A DNA stretch of 64,000 bases, from contig JAKSZU010000012.1 in NCBI GenBank assembly GCA_026018925.1, positions 46,490,858-46,554,857 on the forward strand, in the 5' to 3' direction. This document shows, one piece after another, positions 21,914 through 33,250 of the stretch. The first letter of the stretch is position 1. Each line of letters begins with the position of its first letter. The notes beneath the pieces were generated by a model that did no database searches, had not been told where the DNA came from, and saw only the letters and a program-made list of their open reading frames with translations. The position numbers were made by a program, and so were the translations under genes. The stretch is from Tupaia tana. Taxonomy: Eukaryota > Chordata > Mammalia > Scandentia > Tupaiidae.

Positions 21914-22490
21914 GGGCAATGCCTGGCCTAGAACCAGGACTTCAGGGACCCAGGGGAGTTGGAAGGGCCTCACGGCGTAGCTGGTTCAGGCCTCAGTTGC
22001 CAGGTGGGAAACTGAAGCCTATATATAGATGTGGCAGCAGATGACAAAGGACAGAACTGTCCTTGGGGCCGGGAGACTGAGGTCAGGGCCAGGCCCTGCT
22101 CCCTGCACCTCTGCAATGCCAGGTCCGACTCCATTCCATTGTGGGCTCTCTGAGTTTAACGATCTTCCAAAGGCCTAAGGGCCGGGGCACACGGCCTGCC
22201 TGCTCTCCAGGGAGGCTGAGAAGTCCCGGGTGGCAGAGAAAAGTGCAGAGCAGGGCAAGGGACGTCCTGGGAGGACGACAGGGCCCAGGGACTGAAGGAC
22301 ACACCCTGACATCAACCTGGTATCTTCTAGGAAAGAAACCACTGTGGGAGCGTGCAGGACGGAGGTCCCCAGGGACACACCACTCAGGCGTCACAATATG
22401 GGGATGGGCGGGGACACTGGGGAAGGCTGCCCCAGAGCAAGGTGGGGCGTGGGCTGGGACCAGAGGGGAAAGGCTGGACTCCACAATCTC

Positions 22491-22607
22491 CTACTCGGAG
22501 GACTCCTTGGGCATATATGCCACATTGTCATAGGCGGGGGGCGGAGAGGCCGCTGGGCTGGGGATGTTGAAATCTGTGCTGAAGGCGTTGGGCAGGAAAA
22601 TCACAGG
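22491..22607 (-). CDS. MS4A15: MS4A15 coding exon 6 (residues 205-242, tail and stop)
   Basis: Acceptor CTCTTTCCAG, then PVIFLPNAFSTDFNIPSPAA, PPPAYDNVAY and a short KESSE ending; TAG at 22493-22491. Confidence 0.95.
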   Translation of the reverse strand, partial: PVIFLPNAFSTDFNIPSPAASPPPAYDNVAYMPKESSE

Positions 22608-25600
22608 CTGGAAAGAGAAAGAAAACCCAGTAAAACGCCCAGAGTTCCCTGGAGCCTTCAGGAGCTGTTACAATAGTGCCCTCGTGTGGGCACTCTGAGA
22701 ACAGCACCCGAGTACTGAATTCCGCAAGTCTGAATAAAACAATCAGAGCTGTCATCTGTTCAAGAAATAGTTCAAACACAGGTACCGAGCCCACTACGAT
22801 CCAGGCCTTGGGAGCAAAACAGTGAACAAAACAGACAAAGGTCCTGCTTCTCGAGGAGCTAGCGTTCTGGAGCTCTTTCCCTCTGGACTGTGGTGTCCCT
22901 GGTCCAGGACTCTGATACCTCTTGCCTGGACCATGGCATGGGGGCCTTAATGGCTTCCTGGCCTTTGGCCCCCACCAGCCCACCCCCCACCTCCCGCTGA
23001 GGAGAGAGCCTGTTGATTGATCTCCCTGGACCCAGCTCGCTTCCTGGCTCAAAGACCTTCCGACACCTCAACCCCCGTTTCTCACACACCCTCAGGCCTG
23101 CATGTCCCCGGCCTAGGCAGCCTTCGCTCCAGCTGCCACCTCTGCCACGAATGCCCCTCCAGGCCCTGTCTTCGCCACCCTCCATTTCCTGGGAAACCCA
23201 GATCAGCGTCCTCTCCAGTGCTGCCCTTTCCGACACCCCCGCTTCCTTCCTGGCCAGGACCTTCTGGTGAGTTCTATCCATCTGGGAGCTGGGCACCTGC
23301 TGGACCCCCCAGCCCAGGCCTCTTCTGCCTCAAGGCCCTCAGAGTGGCTGACCCCTGTGCTGGCACCTCCCAGTGGCCATCTTCACTGGTCTGCGAAGAC
23401 ATCCTTGGGTTTCCCAATGCACGAGAGAGGGATGCTCACTGCACGGGAGTCCCTCCATGTTGCTTCCCAGAAGGCAGAGGGAGGGACCCGGGACAGACAG
23501 CCGCCCTCAGGGCCTGGGTTCAGGTGGGCGTGGGGTGGAAATACTCACCGTGTTGGCTTGGGTGCGAGTGGCCTGACATCCAAAGTGGGTAGCAATGACG
23601 GCGATGAAGAACTCCAGGATGGTGAAGATGGTAAGCACAGCCAGGTAGCCCCTGCCCACATCCTGGGACCAAAACCCACAGTATGGAGGCCCTTCCCTCG
23701 TCCCACCAGGCTGCCTCTCCACTCCCCGTGCCTCCCCAGGCCAACGTGTTCATGGGGAGTATTGGACTGGCAGGCCCTGCCAACACCCCACACTGCAAGC
23801 CCTACCCCCCCCCCCCCCCCCCCCCCCCCCGGCTATGGTGCTATCATTCTCCAAAGTTTCCCACTCCGAGGACAAACGCACCCAGTTAGTGACACCAAAA
23901 TCCATGAGCAGGATGGCTGTCCCGGCAAAGGCTGCCATGGAGCTGAGGATGTTGGTTCCCAGGCTGCTCCTCACCTGCAGGAGGGAGAGACAGAGGAGAG
24001 GAACAGAGGAAAGAGGAAAAGGGGAGGAGGAAAGAGGAAAAGAGGCAGCAGCTCCCCTGCCAGCCTCCAACGCCGGCCCCATGGCCAAGGCGCAGTGGTT
24101 GTGGTCTCGGTAACCGCGTTGTCTTCTTCCCCTTCCCTGGGACCTCAGCAGAATGGCCCCTCTGCTGTCTCCTTGGCAGCTGCTGGGAGAAGGGTCTCTC
24201 TGGATGGGTTCCCAGCAGCCTCTTGGCTACCCCTTTGCTGTGGCTCCTCCCTCCCCGGCCTGAGTGCTCTGCGGTGAGCTGTGGCTGAGGCCTGCCCCAG
24301 GGCATGGTGGGCGGTGGGCAGGGAGGCCCTTTGCTCTGGACATCAGGCTGGTATGGAGTGGTGGTGAAGTCATTCCCACGAGGCACTGCAGACACTGCGG
24401 GGCCCCAGGCTGGTGAGAGATGAGAGGGGCCAGGGGCCTCTGGGTTGGGGCTTGCCGAGCCCTCACTAGGGAGGTCTGGGCTTTAAGGTCCAAAGAGCAC
24501 GCAGGGCAAGTGAATCTCCAGAAAGGTCCATATGGTCTCCCGGGGCCCTCAATCCCATGCAGCCAGACCTGATGTTTTTGACCCAGTAGCTGGGTCTTCT
24601 GATTAAACTGCTGAAGGGGGAACCAGGCAGGGGTACGCTGGGGACTGTAGGGTCTATTCGAGTGCTGAGATCTCTGACTTCTGTTTTAATGGCAGCCAGG
24701 GAGCCACTGAGACCAGAGCAGCCTCGTGGAATCAGTTAATTGATTAATCCAGCAAGTTTCTTTTTTTTTTTCTTTCTTTTTTTTTTTTTTTAGCATGTAT
24801 TGCATGCTGGGCACAAGGTGAGGTGTTGTGAACACAAGGGAGAGTAAGCCAGGCCTTTGCTGCTGTCTACAGCCCCGGAGCACGCTGGCTTTGGTCCTGG
24901 TGCACACTGCCTTTGGTCGTAAGCATCGGCTGAGTGCAGTCCTGCCCCTCTACAACCCCTTCTCAGTCCAGCACCCCAAATAGCTCTCAGGAATCCAACG
25001 AGGCCAATGATTCCCCGGCTGGAGCACCCGCTGGCCTCCCATTGCCCCTAAAATAAATCGGGCCAACAGATGGTGTAGCGGTTACATTGTTGGTCTCCCA
25101 CGGGGCTGACTGTGGTTCGAGTCCCAGACCTGGTGGCTTGAAACTCTCACCAGGCATGAGTGTGTGCATGCCCAAGATTCCAGGAGGAGAATGGAGGAGA
25201 AGGGATTGTGGTGTGGCCATCCCCCAGGGGTGATTTCTCACTTTTACTCTCACTGTCTATGTCTCTCTCTCTGCAGTGAGCACACATGCCCTAAGACAAA
25301 AGCCTCTAAAATAAATAAATGAATTGTGAGCTTTGCACATAGTCCCCGGGTCATCCCTCACTCTTTTGCCTTTCCCCTCAGCTTATCTCTTTCCAACTTG
25401 CCTCTTCTTTTCTATGATTCAGTGCCAAGCCCCCGTCCTGACTGCATTTAATCTCTGGGCTGGACTCTTCCAAGGCTGAACTGTGAAGCATCGACTTCGG
25501 ATACCCACCAGGGGACCCCAGGCTTCTGAGCAGAGCAGAATGACTCTCACGTTGCCCTGCCTGCTTCCAGCAGTGCTCTCACTCTGTAACAGTCGTATCT

Positions 25601-28600
25601 GCCAGTCTGGTTGTGGCGTCTTACCAGACACTACTGTGTATGCTCTCCACGGTCATGGTCTCCGAGCCTGGCGCGATGCTGACACCCCTGCTCCAATGCC
25701 CGTTGCCAGCAGATGGCGCTAGAGCCGTCCCCTACATGCCCCAGTGCCTTTCTCCACTGACTCCCTTTCTATTAATACCTCCTCCCCTGACCTGTGCCCT
25801 GGTCCAATGGATATGTGCCTAGTTTCCGCAGCAATTCTGTGCACACGCCCCTGTGCACTCTCCCGCGGAACCCTCGGCATCTCTAAGTCCTAGCTGCCAC
25901 CGAGGCCCAGCGTGGACACCTGCTCTTCTTGTATCGCTTCTCTCTCTGCCTGACTATGCACGCTGTGTCCGTGGGCCTGCACTTTCTTCCTGGACTGTAC
26001 GTGGAGTATCCTGGCTGCTCCTCGCCCATACACGGGCACACCTGTGCCTGGTCTGCCTGGGCATGGCCCTTCCCCTGCACGTAGCAGGCCCCCAGGAAAT
26101 GCTGGCCGGATGAGCGGACGGGGGGCACAGCCAAGTGGAATCCAGCTGTGGCTGGCCTCGCCTCCCCCCCCCCCCCCCCCCCCACACACACACACTCAGA
26201 CTTACCAGGCAGCTGGTGTGGTTCCTTTCTGCTGCCACTGAGAGGGACCCAGAGATGATAAACTGTGGGGAAGAGGGGACCCAGTGAGGCTTTGGTGGGA
26301 CAGTGGGCAGGGCAGCCACAGCTGTATTCTGTCCAGAGGTCGCAGGTACCAGGGAGAGGACAGAGCAGCTTCTGACCAAGCACCGTGGGGCCTCTCTGCA
26401 CGGGTGTCCCCCGGTTGCGAGGCCACCTTATCCAGGGAACTAAGGCTGCGTTTACGAGGTAAGGGCTTCCACATCGTCAGATCCTCGCAGAGAAGGCGCT
26501 GTTCCTCGAAACATCAGTCATTCAACATTTAGCAAGTGGCAATTTTATGCCAAGAACATAGCAGAGTTGGGTAAGCCAGACACGACCTCTGCTCTCACAG
26601 GGCTTGTACAACTGGGGAGACTGACACCCCACAAATACGCTAGGAGGAAGAGCACGGCTACTGCGGTTTAAGAGCTGCAATGGCGTGATCAGAAGTTGCT
26701 GGGGCTACTTGGGGTCAGGTGTGGGGGTGGGGAGAGTCAAGGGTGGCCTCTTTGCACTGAGATGCCAAAGAGAGGACGCAGGGCACTGGAATGCGAGGGT
26801 GTGAACCCTCCAGAGACGGTTCCTGGTGGGCCTGTGTCACGATGCCCACACACCACGCAGTGGCTTCACTCACACAGTGTATCGGGCTGGCCCAGGGACT
26901 GGCTCAGCTGGGAGGGCCATGGCTGAGGCGCTGCATCCATTCTGGGCCTCATGCTTTGCAGGCCTAGCGGCCTGAACATTTGCACTCGGCTGCCAACTGG
27001 AGAGGGCTCTGGCTGGTGGGAGCTGGTGGAGGCCTGGGGTCACAGGGAGACAGCGAGGACCGGGAGAGCTGTGACGGTGGCCCAGGTGGTGCAGTGGAGG
27101 CAGGGAGAAGGGTCTGGGTGAATCTTGGGGTGTTTTCAGCTCTGACCATCGGCAGGTGGAGGTGCCGTTTGTTGAGATGGGGGAGAAAGACTGGGGGAGA
27201 AACGGGGCTGGGAACAGGGTGGAACCAAGTTTTGTCTGATGTACCAGGAGTTGCCATCTCTCGTGGAGCCATAGCGTCCGCAGTTAGATTTGGGGCCCAG
27301 CTCTCAGGGCTGGAGGCAAATGTCACTTTCTGTAGACCATGAAGCAGAGATCCCCCTCCCCCTCCCCCCCCAGGCTGTGGCTTACCCAGAGCCCCACAGG
27401 GAAGGAGCCACACCCTGGCCGTTTTACCATTTTCCTTCGGTACCAAGTTATCCTCCCTTCCTGGAATTCTGGGAATTTTTAACTAAGGAGAGGGATACAG
27501 AGGCAGAGCATTGACGGGATGGGGAGGTGTGGTGTAATCTGTTGAAGATATTTTGATCAACTGGACTGGGGAGAAATGTTCACATATTGAAATGTTCACT
27601 TCATAAGCTAAACAATGTCACTGAATGTATATAAAAATAAATAAATAAATAAAAATGTAAAAATAAAGGAATCTGAGAAAAGGTATAAGCCCTCTTTCTA
27701 GAAAACACATGCATAATAACACGTGCACTTTGACGGGTCACAGAAGTCTGTGATGTGAAGATCCAACCGACTGATTAAATGTCGGTGTCCACATAGGCCT
27801 GCCAGAGGCTCCTCGCCCTCGTGTCCCACCTGAGACTGAGAAGAAGATCCCACCCCCTCCCGCCTGGCTTCCACCACTACTTTTTTCTAAAGGAAGAGGA
27901 AGAGAGGAGAGGAGAGGGGAGAGGGGGAGAGGAGGATGCGGGTATTTTGGGGCAGGGTCTCGCAGTCCTCCTTCCCCAGCCTCCGAGTGAGCAAGGCTCA
28001 CAGGGCATGCTCAGCTCAGCCTGGAAGCGAGTCCTGGCCTCCTGTGCAGTGGTGTGGCTGAGCCCGGCCACCCTGTCCGAAATCCTTACCGGGCATAGTT
28101 CATGACAAAGCGAGGCAGGAGGGGGGCCGGGAAGAAACAGACACCCTACATCTCCGTGTTGAGATCCCCCTTAGACTCTCCCATGCGCCAACATTTCCCC
28201 CAATTTCTGGCCATTGTGAACCATGTAGAGGGCCAGAGCGTGTCCCCAGGTGTGGCCAGGCGACCATCTTGCTCAAGTGGTCGCTTCTCTGGGCCCCACT
28301 TTTGGGGGTTTTGAGCTCTTGCTGGAGGGAGCCTGGGCAGGGGAAGAAAGTCGCTGTGCCTGGGTCCTGAGCCCACCACTCACTCCGTGGAAGCCCTCTC
28401 ACGGAACTCTGTGGCTCTCTAAGAAGGGAAAGTTGCAATGACAGACACCATTTGGGGCTGAAGTTCAGGGTTAGTAATCAGCTCCCACAGGCATTGGGTC
28501 TTGATTTCTTCAGCAAACTGTGGTAGGCAGGGGCAGATGGATGACCTGGAGTTTAGATGAGGAAGTTGAGGCTTGAGAGTCAGCGACTCCATGGCAACAC

Positions 28601-30867
28601 AAGCTGGATGAGACCCACCGGGGTAGCTGGTGGCTCTGCCGACAGGTTGGTAAACTGCCATCCGTGGGGTTCATGCTGTAAGGGATTCCCCAGCAGGGCT
28701 GGGCGGCCAGCTTCGCCGGGTATGGTCAAATAAATGGGCTTGGGCCTTAGAGCTGGTCAGACCCGAGGGGGCCCACAAAGAAGGGGGCTGAAAGGCTTCC
28801 GCAGGCGGGGTTCGGCTGAGGGGTTCGAGGCTGGCCCTCACTCCCTTTATCCCATGTTTTTGGCATCCTTCCCTGGCTGTTTGCTACAGCTAAGTGAGGT
28901 CAGGCTGAGGGTTATGACGAAGGTTTGGGTCAGGAGTCCCAGTGTTCCCAGGCCCCCACCTGGAAGGGGTGTGCCCAGGAATGGGGTGGGAACGTACCCC
29001 ACAGGGCCCCGGGCACTCACGCAGGCTCCTCCCCAGAAGGGGACGCCGCCCTCGATGAAGAGCATTCCCACGTGACCGCGGCGGACCATGAGCAGCACGC
29101 TGCCGAAGCCCAGGTGGATGAGGCCAATGAGGATCTGCACCGTCTGCGGGAAGGAGGAGATCAGAGCTGGGCGAGCGGGCGCGGCCGGCTCCACCGCGCC
29201 CCCTGCCGGCCTCGGAGCAGAGCGCGGACCAGCCCGCCCTTCCCAGTTTCCTAACAGCGACATCAGGAAATAAACTCAGGTCCCCTTCTTATGAGGCAAC
29301 ATTGTTATAACAATCAGAAAAGACGGTTTTAAAAATAAAATCGGTGCCCGCAGCCTACGGGACCCACAGCCTACGGGACTTTCTGCTTTGTGCTCTGATT
29401 CGTGGTTCTCAAGCATGGCCGCCTGCTTTCTTAGGCCTGGGTTCAAAGCCTCCAACCTTTGCTACACCAAATGCCTCCCCTCGTCCTTCTGCATCCCTAC
29501 AGCTGGCGGTGGAGACTCCTGGAGCATCGCTGTCCGTCCAGTGTCTCTCGCTGACCAGCCCAGTGTGTGCTGTGACACCTGCTGCCAGCTGAAACCTTCA
29601 TTTGGGTTTCTTTTACTTAAAATTTTTTTTTTTTTCTGACAGTTGGTTTACAGGCACCCCAAGGTGGGGACAGATGGAATCTGGTAAGTTCTGCCACATT
29701 ACTTTCCTAATGTTTTTTGTACCGATTAAGTTCTGGGATGGAGTGGGGAAAAAGGCGTTGATCAGAGAGTCCAGCCTCTGCCTGGCTCAGGAGCTCCTTC
29801 CAAACCGCTCACCGACTCCTTCACGACCAGGGCTTGCCAGCATGGTCCGTTTATGGGTGGTTCTGTTCTGTCTGGGAGCAGCTAGAATCGTGTTCTTGGG
29901 GCCGTGTGCATGCTCAGAGGGTGGACATGGCCATGGCCCCTTGAACCTCCGCTTCATTCTATGGCTGCATGTCTTCCGTCTTTTCAGTACCCAGTGTGCC
30001 AGGGCACCTGCTGCCAATGCAGCTGTCCTTCGGGGGGTCCCTCTCTACTATGCGCCTGCCACTGCCACTGCAAATGCTCCTCGCGAAATAGCAGCGGTCA
30101 CTTATCGAACTCCTGTCTGCACCAATCCCGCTGGCTATTTTACAGATTTCATCCTAATGGGGTAAGGTAGGTATTATTATCCCGGCTTTGGAGATGAGAA
30201 AGTCAGTTCTCAGAGGTGCCGAGTAGCTTGCCCAAGGTCTCCCAGCTATGAACTGGCATGCCGGCTAACTCTAAAGCCATGTTCCTCTTACCAGGTGATA
30301 CTCTCTAACACTTATTTCGATTTTCCACATGTTATGTTTTTTGTCTTGTCAAATTTGTTTTTGCCTTGTCTAATTCCTCTGGGGGAAAGATCATCAGTTG
30401 TCAGGGTCTGCTCCGGGGTTTCAGGATGCCAGAGGTCGATGACCTTATAGGCTCACTGTCCCTAATCCTTCATGCACCAGGAGACTTGGTGCAGCTTTTA
30501 GAGTAGAATTCTAAACTCCAGAGTGTTCGAGCCAGACGTCATGGATGCCAGAAAGCAGCAGGGTTGAAAGTCAAGCTTTATGGTCAGTCCATCTTAGGCT
30601 ACGGATGCCACCTACCAGCTGGGCGGGCTTGGGCTAGTGCCATAGCCTTAGCAAGCTCCAGCTTCCTCATGTGTCCAGTGGGAGTGGTGATCCCTGTCAC
30701 ACAGTGGTGCTGAGAATCTAAGGAGACAGCGCATGCAAATTCCTTGCACAGTGCATGCCCCTTTCAGAGACGTCTAACTAACAGGACCTGCCATTATCAC
30801 CAGTCTAAGCACTGTGCTGTTTTCATCTTCCACGTGGAGAAACAGAGGGCAACAGACACACTGAAGA

Positions 30868-30899
<32 letters not shown>

Positions 30900-32395
30900 T
30901 CGGGAGGTCGTTAGCTTGTCTTCCTACTTTGAATTCCTATGTAGCAAACTGCCACCTAGCTTCGTTCGTAAGTAAACCACTACTTACCTTAGGAATGTCT
31001 GTTTTATAACAAATAGCTGCATTTCAGCCAATCCCAAACAGCTGAGCTTCAACCAGTCACATGTGACCAACTGATCAATTAGACATGCCCAATTAAGGCA
31101 GCCGTCTAGCTGTAGCCCATCAGGGGAGTTCTCTACGTTCAACCTATAAAAGCTTGCTGCTTTCATTGGCCAGCAGAATCTCTTCCGGTTTTAAGTGCTG
31201 CCCAATTTGTCAATCATTTTGTGCTCAATTTTTTTTTCTTTTATTCTTTTCTTTGCTGTTCAATTTTTTTTTTTGTTGTTGTTGTTGTTTTTTTTTTTTT
31301 TTTTTTTTTTTTCTTTTTAAGCAATAGACAATGGGGCCAGCAGGTTAAGGCTAGTGGTTAAGGTGGTTAAGGTGGTTAAGGTGCTGGACTCCCACAGGGT
31401 CAACCAGTTTGAGTACTGGACCTGGAAGCTTGAAAACCATGCTGGACACATGTGCCTGCAAGTCCAAAATCCCAGGAGGAGACCTGGTTGCAGAGTGACC
31501 ATCCCTCTAGAGGGTGAGTTGCCACTTTCCCTTTCACTGTCTCTGTTTCTCTCCAGGGAGTGCACATGCCCTATGACAAACACCTTTAAAGAAAAAGACA
31601 CATACACAAACTTATATCTAACTTTCCCTCTCAGAGACCAATATCTCAAAGCCACCTAAGGTTGGAGAATAGTTTAGAGGCATCTTTCATGATCTGTCAG
31701 CCCTACAGGAGGAGCTGGCTCTCACCTACCACTCCAAGCTAGCTCATCTCCCGCCTTCCCCCATCCATGGCAACTGTCTGCTTCCTTGAAAAACCCCACA
31801 CTCCTGCCTACCTCAAGGTCTTTGCACTTGCTGTTCCCTCTACCTGGTGAACTCACATCTAGGTTTTAGCTTACACGTTACCTCCCCGGAGAGAACTTCC
31901 TGTCTGCCCTTGCTGGTACTGCCCCTCTTTCGTTCACCATTTTCAGCGTCATTGCTCTTTTTGGGATTATTTTAGTTATTTGTTTGTTCTCTGTGGGCTC
32001 CCTGGGGGAAGGGGCCTTGTCTATCGGGTGCATGTTGACTCTGGAGTCCTTGTGAAGTATTTGTCAGCAGCCAGCTCCCTGCTTCAAAGTGCCCATGAAC
32101 ACTTCAGTGCTGGGGTGCTCGCTGCCTGACTGGCGCCTGTGCCTCAGGTCATGTGGAGAGTTGGTCTTACCCCTAAGGCTTTGGGTTCTCCTGTTAGGAA
32201 TGTCTCCAGGGGACGTAGGTCAGGTGGCTGGGTGGCTCTTGGCGTCTGCACCCCCAAGGGTGGCTCCTCAAACTGCATTATCCCTGGGGGCTGGCACATG
32301 GAGGTGGGCAGAATGGCCGAAGGCGGGCGGAGGCCACTGGCGTTGCTGGGCGGGATGACGACAAACACCCCATTGCTGGCCGGAGCTGCAGACAT
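22491..32395 (-). CDS. MS4A15: MS4A15, membrane-spanning 4-domain subfamily A member 15 (six coding exons)
   Basis: Coding exons in transcript order are 32395-32171, 29143-29021, 26262-26206, 23974-23882, 23662-23549 and 22607-22491, giving 242 codons plus TAG. All introns are GT-AG and phase 0. The N-terminus MSAAPASNGVFVVIPP and blocks such as GLIHLGFGSVLLMVRRGHVG, VPFWGGACFIISGSLSVAAE and FGCQ match human MS4A15 as I remember it (240 aa). Hydrophobic segments fall at about 77-95, 108-127, 142-162 and 172-193; the tail carries PPPAYDNV at 226-233. MS4A15 is a tetraspan protein, described mainly in lung and linked to ER calcium handling and ferroptosis resistance in the literature I know. 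The frame is intact. One noticeable change is Trp at the end of exon 4 where I recall Arg in human. Confidence 0.96.
22735..22870 (+). repeat. L2 fragment
   Basis: AAACAGTGAACAAAACAGACAAA and GGAGCTAGCGTTCTGGAG are typical of the L2 3' region. MS4A15 intron 5. Confidence 0.55.
23549..23662 (-). CDS. MS4A15: MS4A15 coding exon 5 (residues 167-204, TM4)
   Basis: Acceptor GGTCCCAG, then DVGRGYLAVLTIFTILEFF; ends TRTQANT before GTGAGT. It contains the conserved HFGCQ end of TM4. Confidence 0.96.
23805..23830 (+). repeat. C26 homopolymer in MS4A15 intron 4
   Basis: 26 uninterrupted C residues (G on the transcript). May mutate quickly or be mis-sized in assembly. Confidence 0.9.
23882..23974 (-). 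CDS. MS4A15: MS4A15 coding exon 4 (residues 136-166, TM3)
   Basis: Acceptor CACCTGCAG style (CTGCAG), then VRSSLGTNILSSMAAFAG; ends FGVTNW before GTGCGT, a weaker donor than the others in this gene. A G26 run on the transcript starts about 51 nt past this donor. Confidence 0.95.
24759..24793 (+). repeat. T-rich tract with L2-like fragment
   Basis: Interrupted poly(T), followed by GCATGTATTGCATGCTGGGCAC similar to an L2 end. Confidence 0.5.
25059..25325 (+). mobile_element. SINE-A copy
   Basis: Sense copy in MS4A15 intron 3: GGGCCAACAGATGGTGTAGC head, GGAGGAGAAGGGATTGTGG core, TAAATAAAT tail. Confidence 0.85.
26164..26196 (+). repeat. C20 tract with (AC)n, beside the MS4A15 exon 3 donor
   Basis: 20 C then about 6 AC units; on the transcript it reads (GT)n G20 starting within 10-22 nt of the splice donor. 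Confidence 0.9.
26206..26262 (-). CDS. MS4A15: MS4A15 coding exon 3 (residues 117-135)
   Basis: A 57-nt exon reading FIISGSLSVAAERNHTSCL between CCCCACAG and GTAAGT. The NHT sequon lies on the TM2-TM3 loop, which should be cytosolic, so it is probably not glycosylated. A (GT)n then a G20 tract on the transcript begin within 25 nt after the donor. Confidence 0.96.
26510..26720 (+). repeat. L2 fragment
   Basis: CAACATTTAGCAAGTGGC, ATGCCAAGAACATAG and CTGCTCTCACAGGGCTTGTA follow L2 3' order. MS4A15 intron 2. Confidence 0.5.
27000..28470. other. MS4A15 intron 2 sequence
   Basis: Mostly unique; an A/T-rich (TAAA)n stretch at 27625-27670 and a GA-rich stretch at 27893-27935. Confidence 0.5.
28470..28640 (-). 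repeat. MIR-like fragment
   Basis: Antisense core ATGAGGAAGTTGAGGCTTGAGAG. Confidence 0.45.
29021..29143 (-). CDS. MS4A15: MS4A15 coding exon 2 (residues 76-116, TM1 and start of TM2)
   Basis: Acceptor CCCGCAG, then TVQILIGLIHLGFGS; ends VPFWGGAC before GTGAGT. It contains the MS4A signature PFWG. Confidence 0.96.
30165..30310 (-). repeat. MIR fragment
   Basis: TATTATTATCCCGGCTTTG, GATGAGAAAGTCAG and CTTGCCCAAGGTCTCCCAGCT are MIR in antisense. Confidence 0.75.
30575..30770 (+). repeat. MIR fragment
   Basis: AAGTCAAGCTTTATGG, ACCAGCTGGGCGGGCTTGGGC and TCATGTGTCCAGTGGGAGTGG follow MIR order. Confidence 0.55.
30868..30898 (+). repeat. (TG)n microsatellite
   Basis: About 15 TG units. Confidence 0.9.
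30900..31215 (+). repeat. Possible LTR fragment with TATA box
   Basis: Promoter-like TATAAAAGC at 31146 followed by GCTGCTTTCATTGGCC and TTGTGCTCAA just before a T-rich tract. The layout resembles a retroviral LTR, but I cannot name a family or find its ends. Confidence 0.3.
31207..31318 (+). repeat. T-rich low-complexity stretch
   Basis: Long T runs with a (GTT)n island at 31275-31291. Confidence 0.85.
31332..31606 (+). mobile_element. SINE-A copy with a triplicated 9-mer
   Basis: Sense; GTGGTTAAG occurs three times in tandem at 31354-31380 inside the A-box region, where other copies have one. Confidence 0.8.
31680..32085 (+). repeat. L2 3'-end fragment
   Basis: AAGGTCTTTGCACTTGCTGTTCCCTCTACCTGG in two parts, CACGTTACCTCCCC, TTATTTGTTTGTTCTC and GGGCTCCCTGGGGG follow L2 order. 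Confidence 0.7.
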
Positions 32396-32409
32396 TGTGC
32401 TCAGAAGGC
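32171..32409 (-). CDS. MS4A15: MS4A15 exon with start codon (5' UTR 32409-32396; residues 1-75)
   Basis: Begins after acceptor TTTCCCAG at 32410. The ATG is 32395-32393, with A at -3. It encodes the proline-rich cytosolic N-terminus and ends GEPKALG before the GTAAGA donor. Confidence 0.94.
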
Positions 32410-33094
32410 CTGGGAAACAAAGGCTCGAGAGATAGTAACAATAATGATGATGGTTACACATTTGCATAAGTTTATTAGTTTTTAAACCACCTTCCTCCCT
32501 GCCTTGCTTCTGTAGCCGAGTGCGGATGGCACCAAGATCCTTGACTGGAGTTGGGGAAGCTGAGACTGAGAAAAGCAGGCGAGGAGGTCTGAGGCCCAGG
32601 GCCTCTAGGCAGAATCAAGTGGAGACCTGAATTCTGGTCTCTGACTCCAGACGCCCCGCCCTTGAACTCTGCTACATTTTGTGGAAAGGACCTTTAAGAG
32701 GTCCTTAACCGTCTCTGTTTCCCCAGAAAGGGCAACTGGTTTGCCTAAAGACATACAGCTAGTGCAAGGTAGAGTGGCCACTTCTTTATCCCCTCCACTG
32801 GGCTCACCGTCCACTTTCTGCCTCTCAGCCTGTGGCTCCTGGGCAAATGATTCCCCTGGATGACATTCCACTGTGGGAAGCTTTCTATTTGGCCCCCTGA
32901 GCAATTGCCATTAATGTGCCCAAGATATGCATGAGCTACGCAACCATTAGGCGCGGCTGGCTGGAGCAAACACTTTGGGTGTCAGGAGATGAGTTTCCTA
33001 GGAAACAGCAGAGTGACGACCTGCCTGATTATATAACATTAAACATAGCCATCCTCCTTGTCCACATCTGTGGGTGAAGAGTTCAGCAGGTCTT

Positions 33095-33250
33095 TGAAAC
33101 AGAAGCCAGGATTTGTACCTGGCCCCTCTAGTTACTGTGGAACACGGGAGCAAGGTGGTCACATCCCCCGACCTCAGTTTCCGTACCAGTGAAGTGGGGA
33201 TTCTACCACTAGCACCAACCTTATAGCGTTTGGTATGAGTTAGATAGAAA
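33095..33250 (+). repeat. MIR fragment
   Basis: CCGACCTCAGTTTCCGTACC and AAGTGGGGATTCTACCA. Confidence 0.55.

Noticed and set aside
23805..23830. C26 run as a sequencing gap filler
   Set aside because: Cannot be excluded, but the run is clean and unlike N padding; kept as a feature with the caveat that its length is uncertain.
23267..24277. A 336-codon open frame on the plus strand
   Set aside because: It is antisense to MS4A15 exons 4 and 5, has low-complexity proline/glycine/lysine stretches and runs across the C26 tract. No domain is recognisable.
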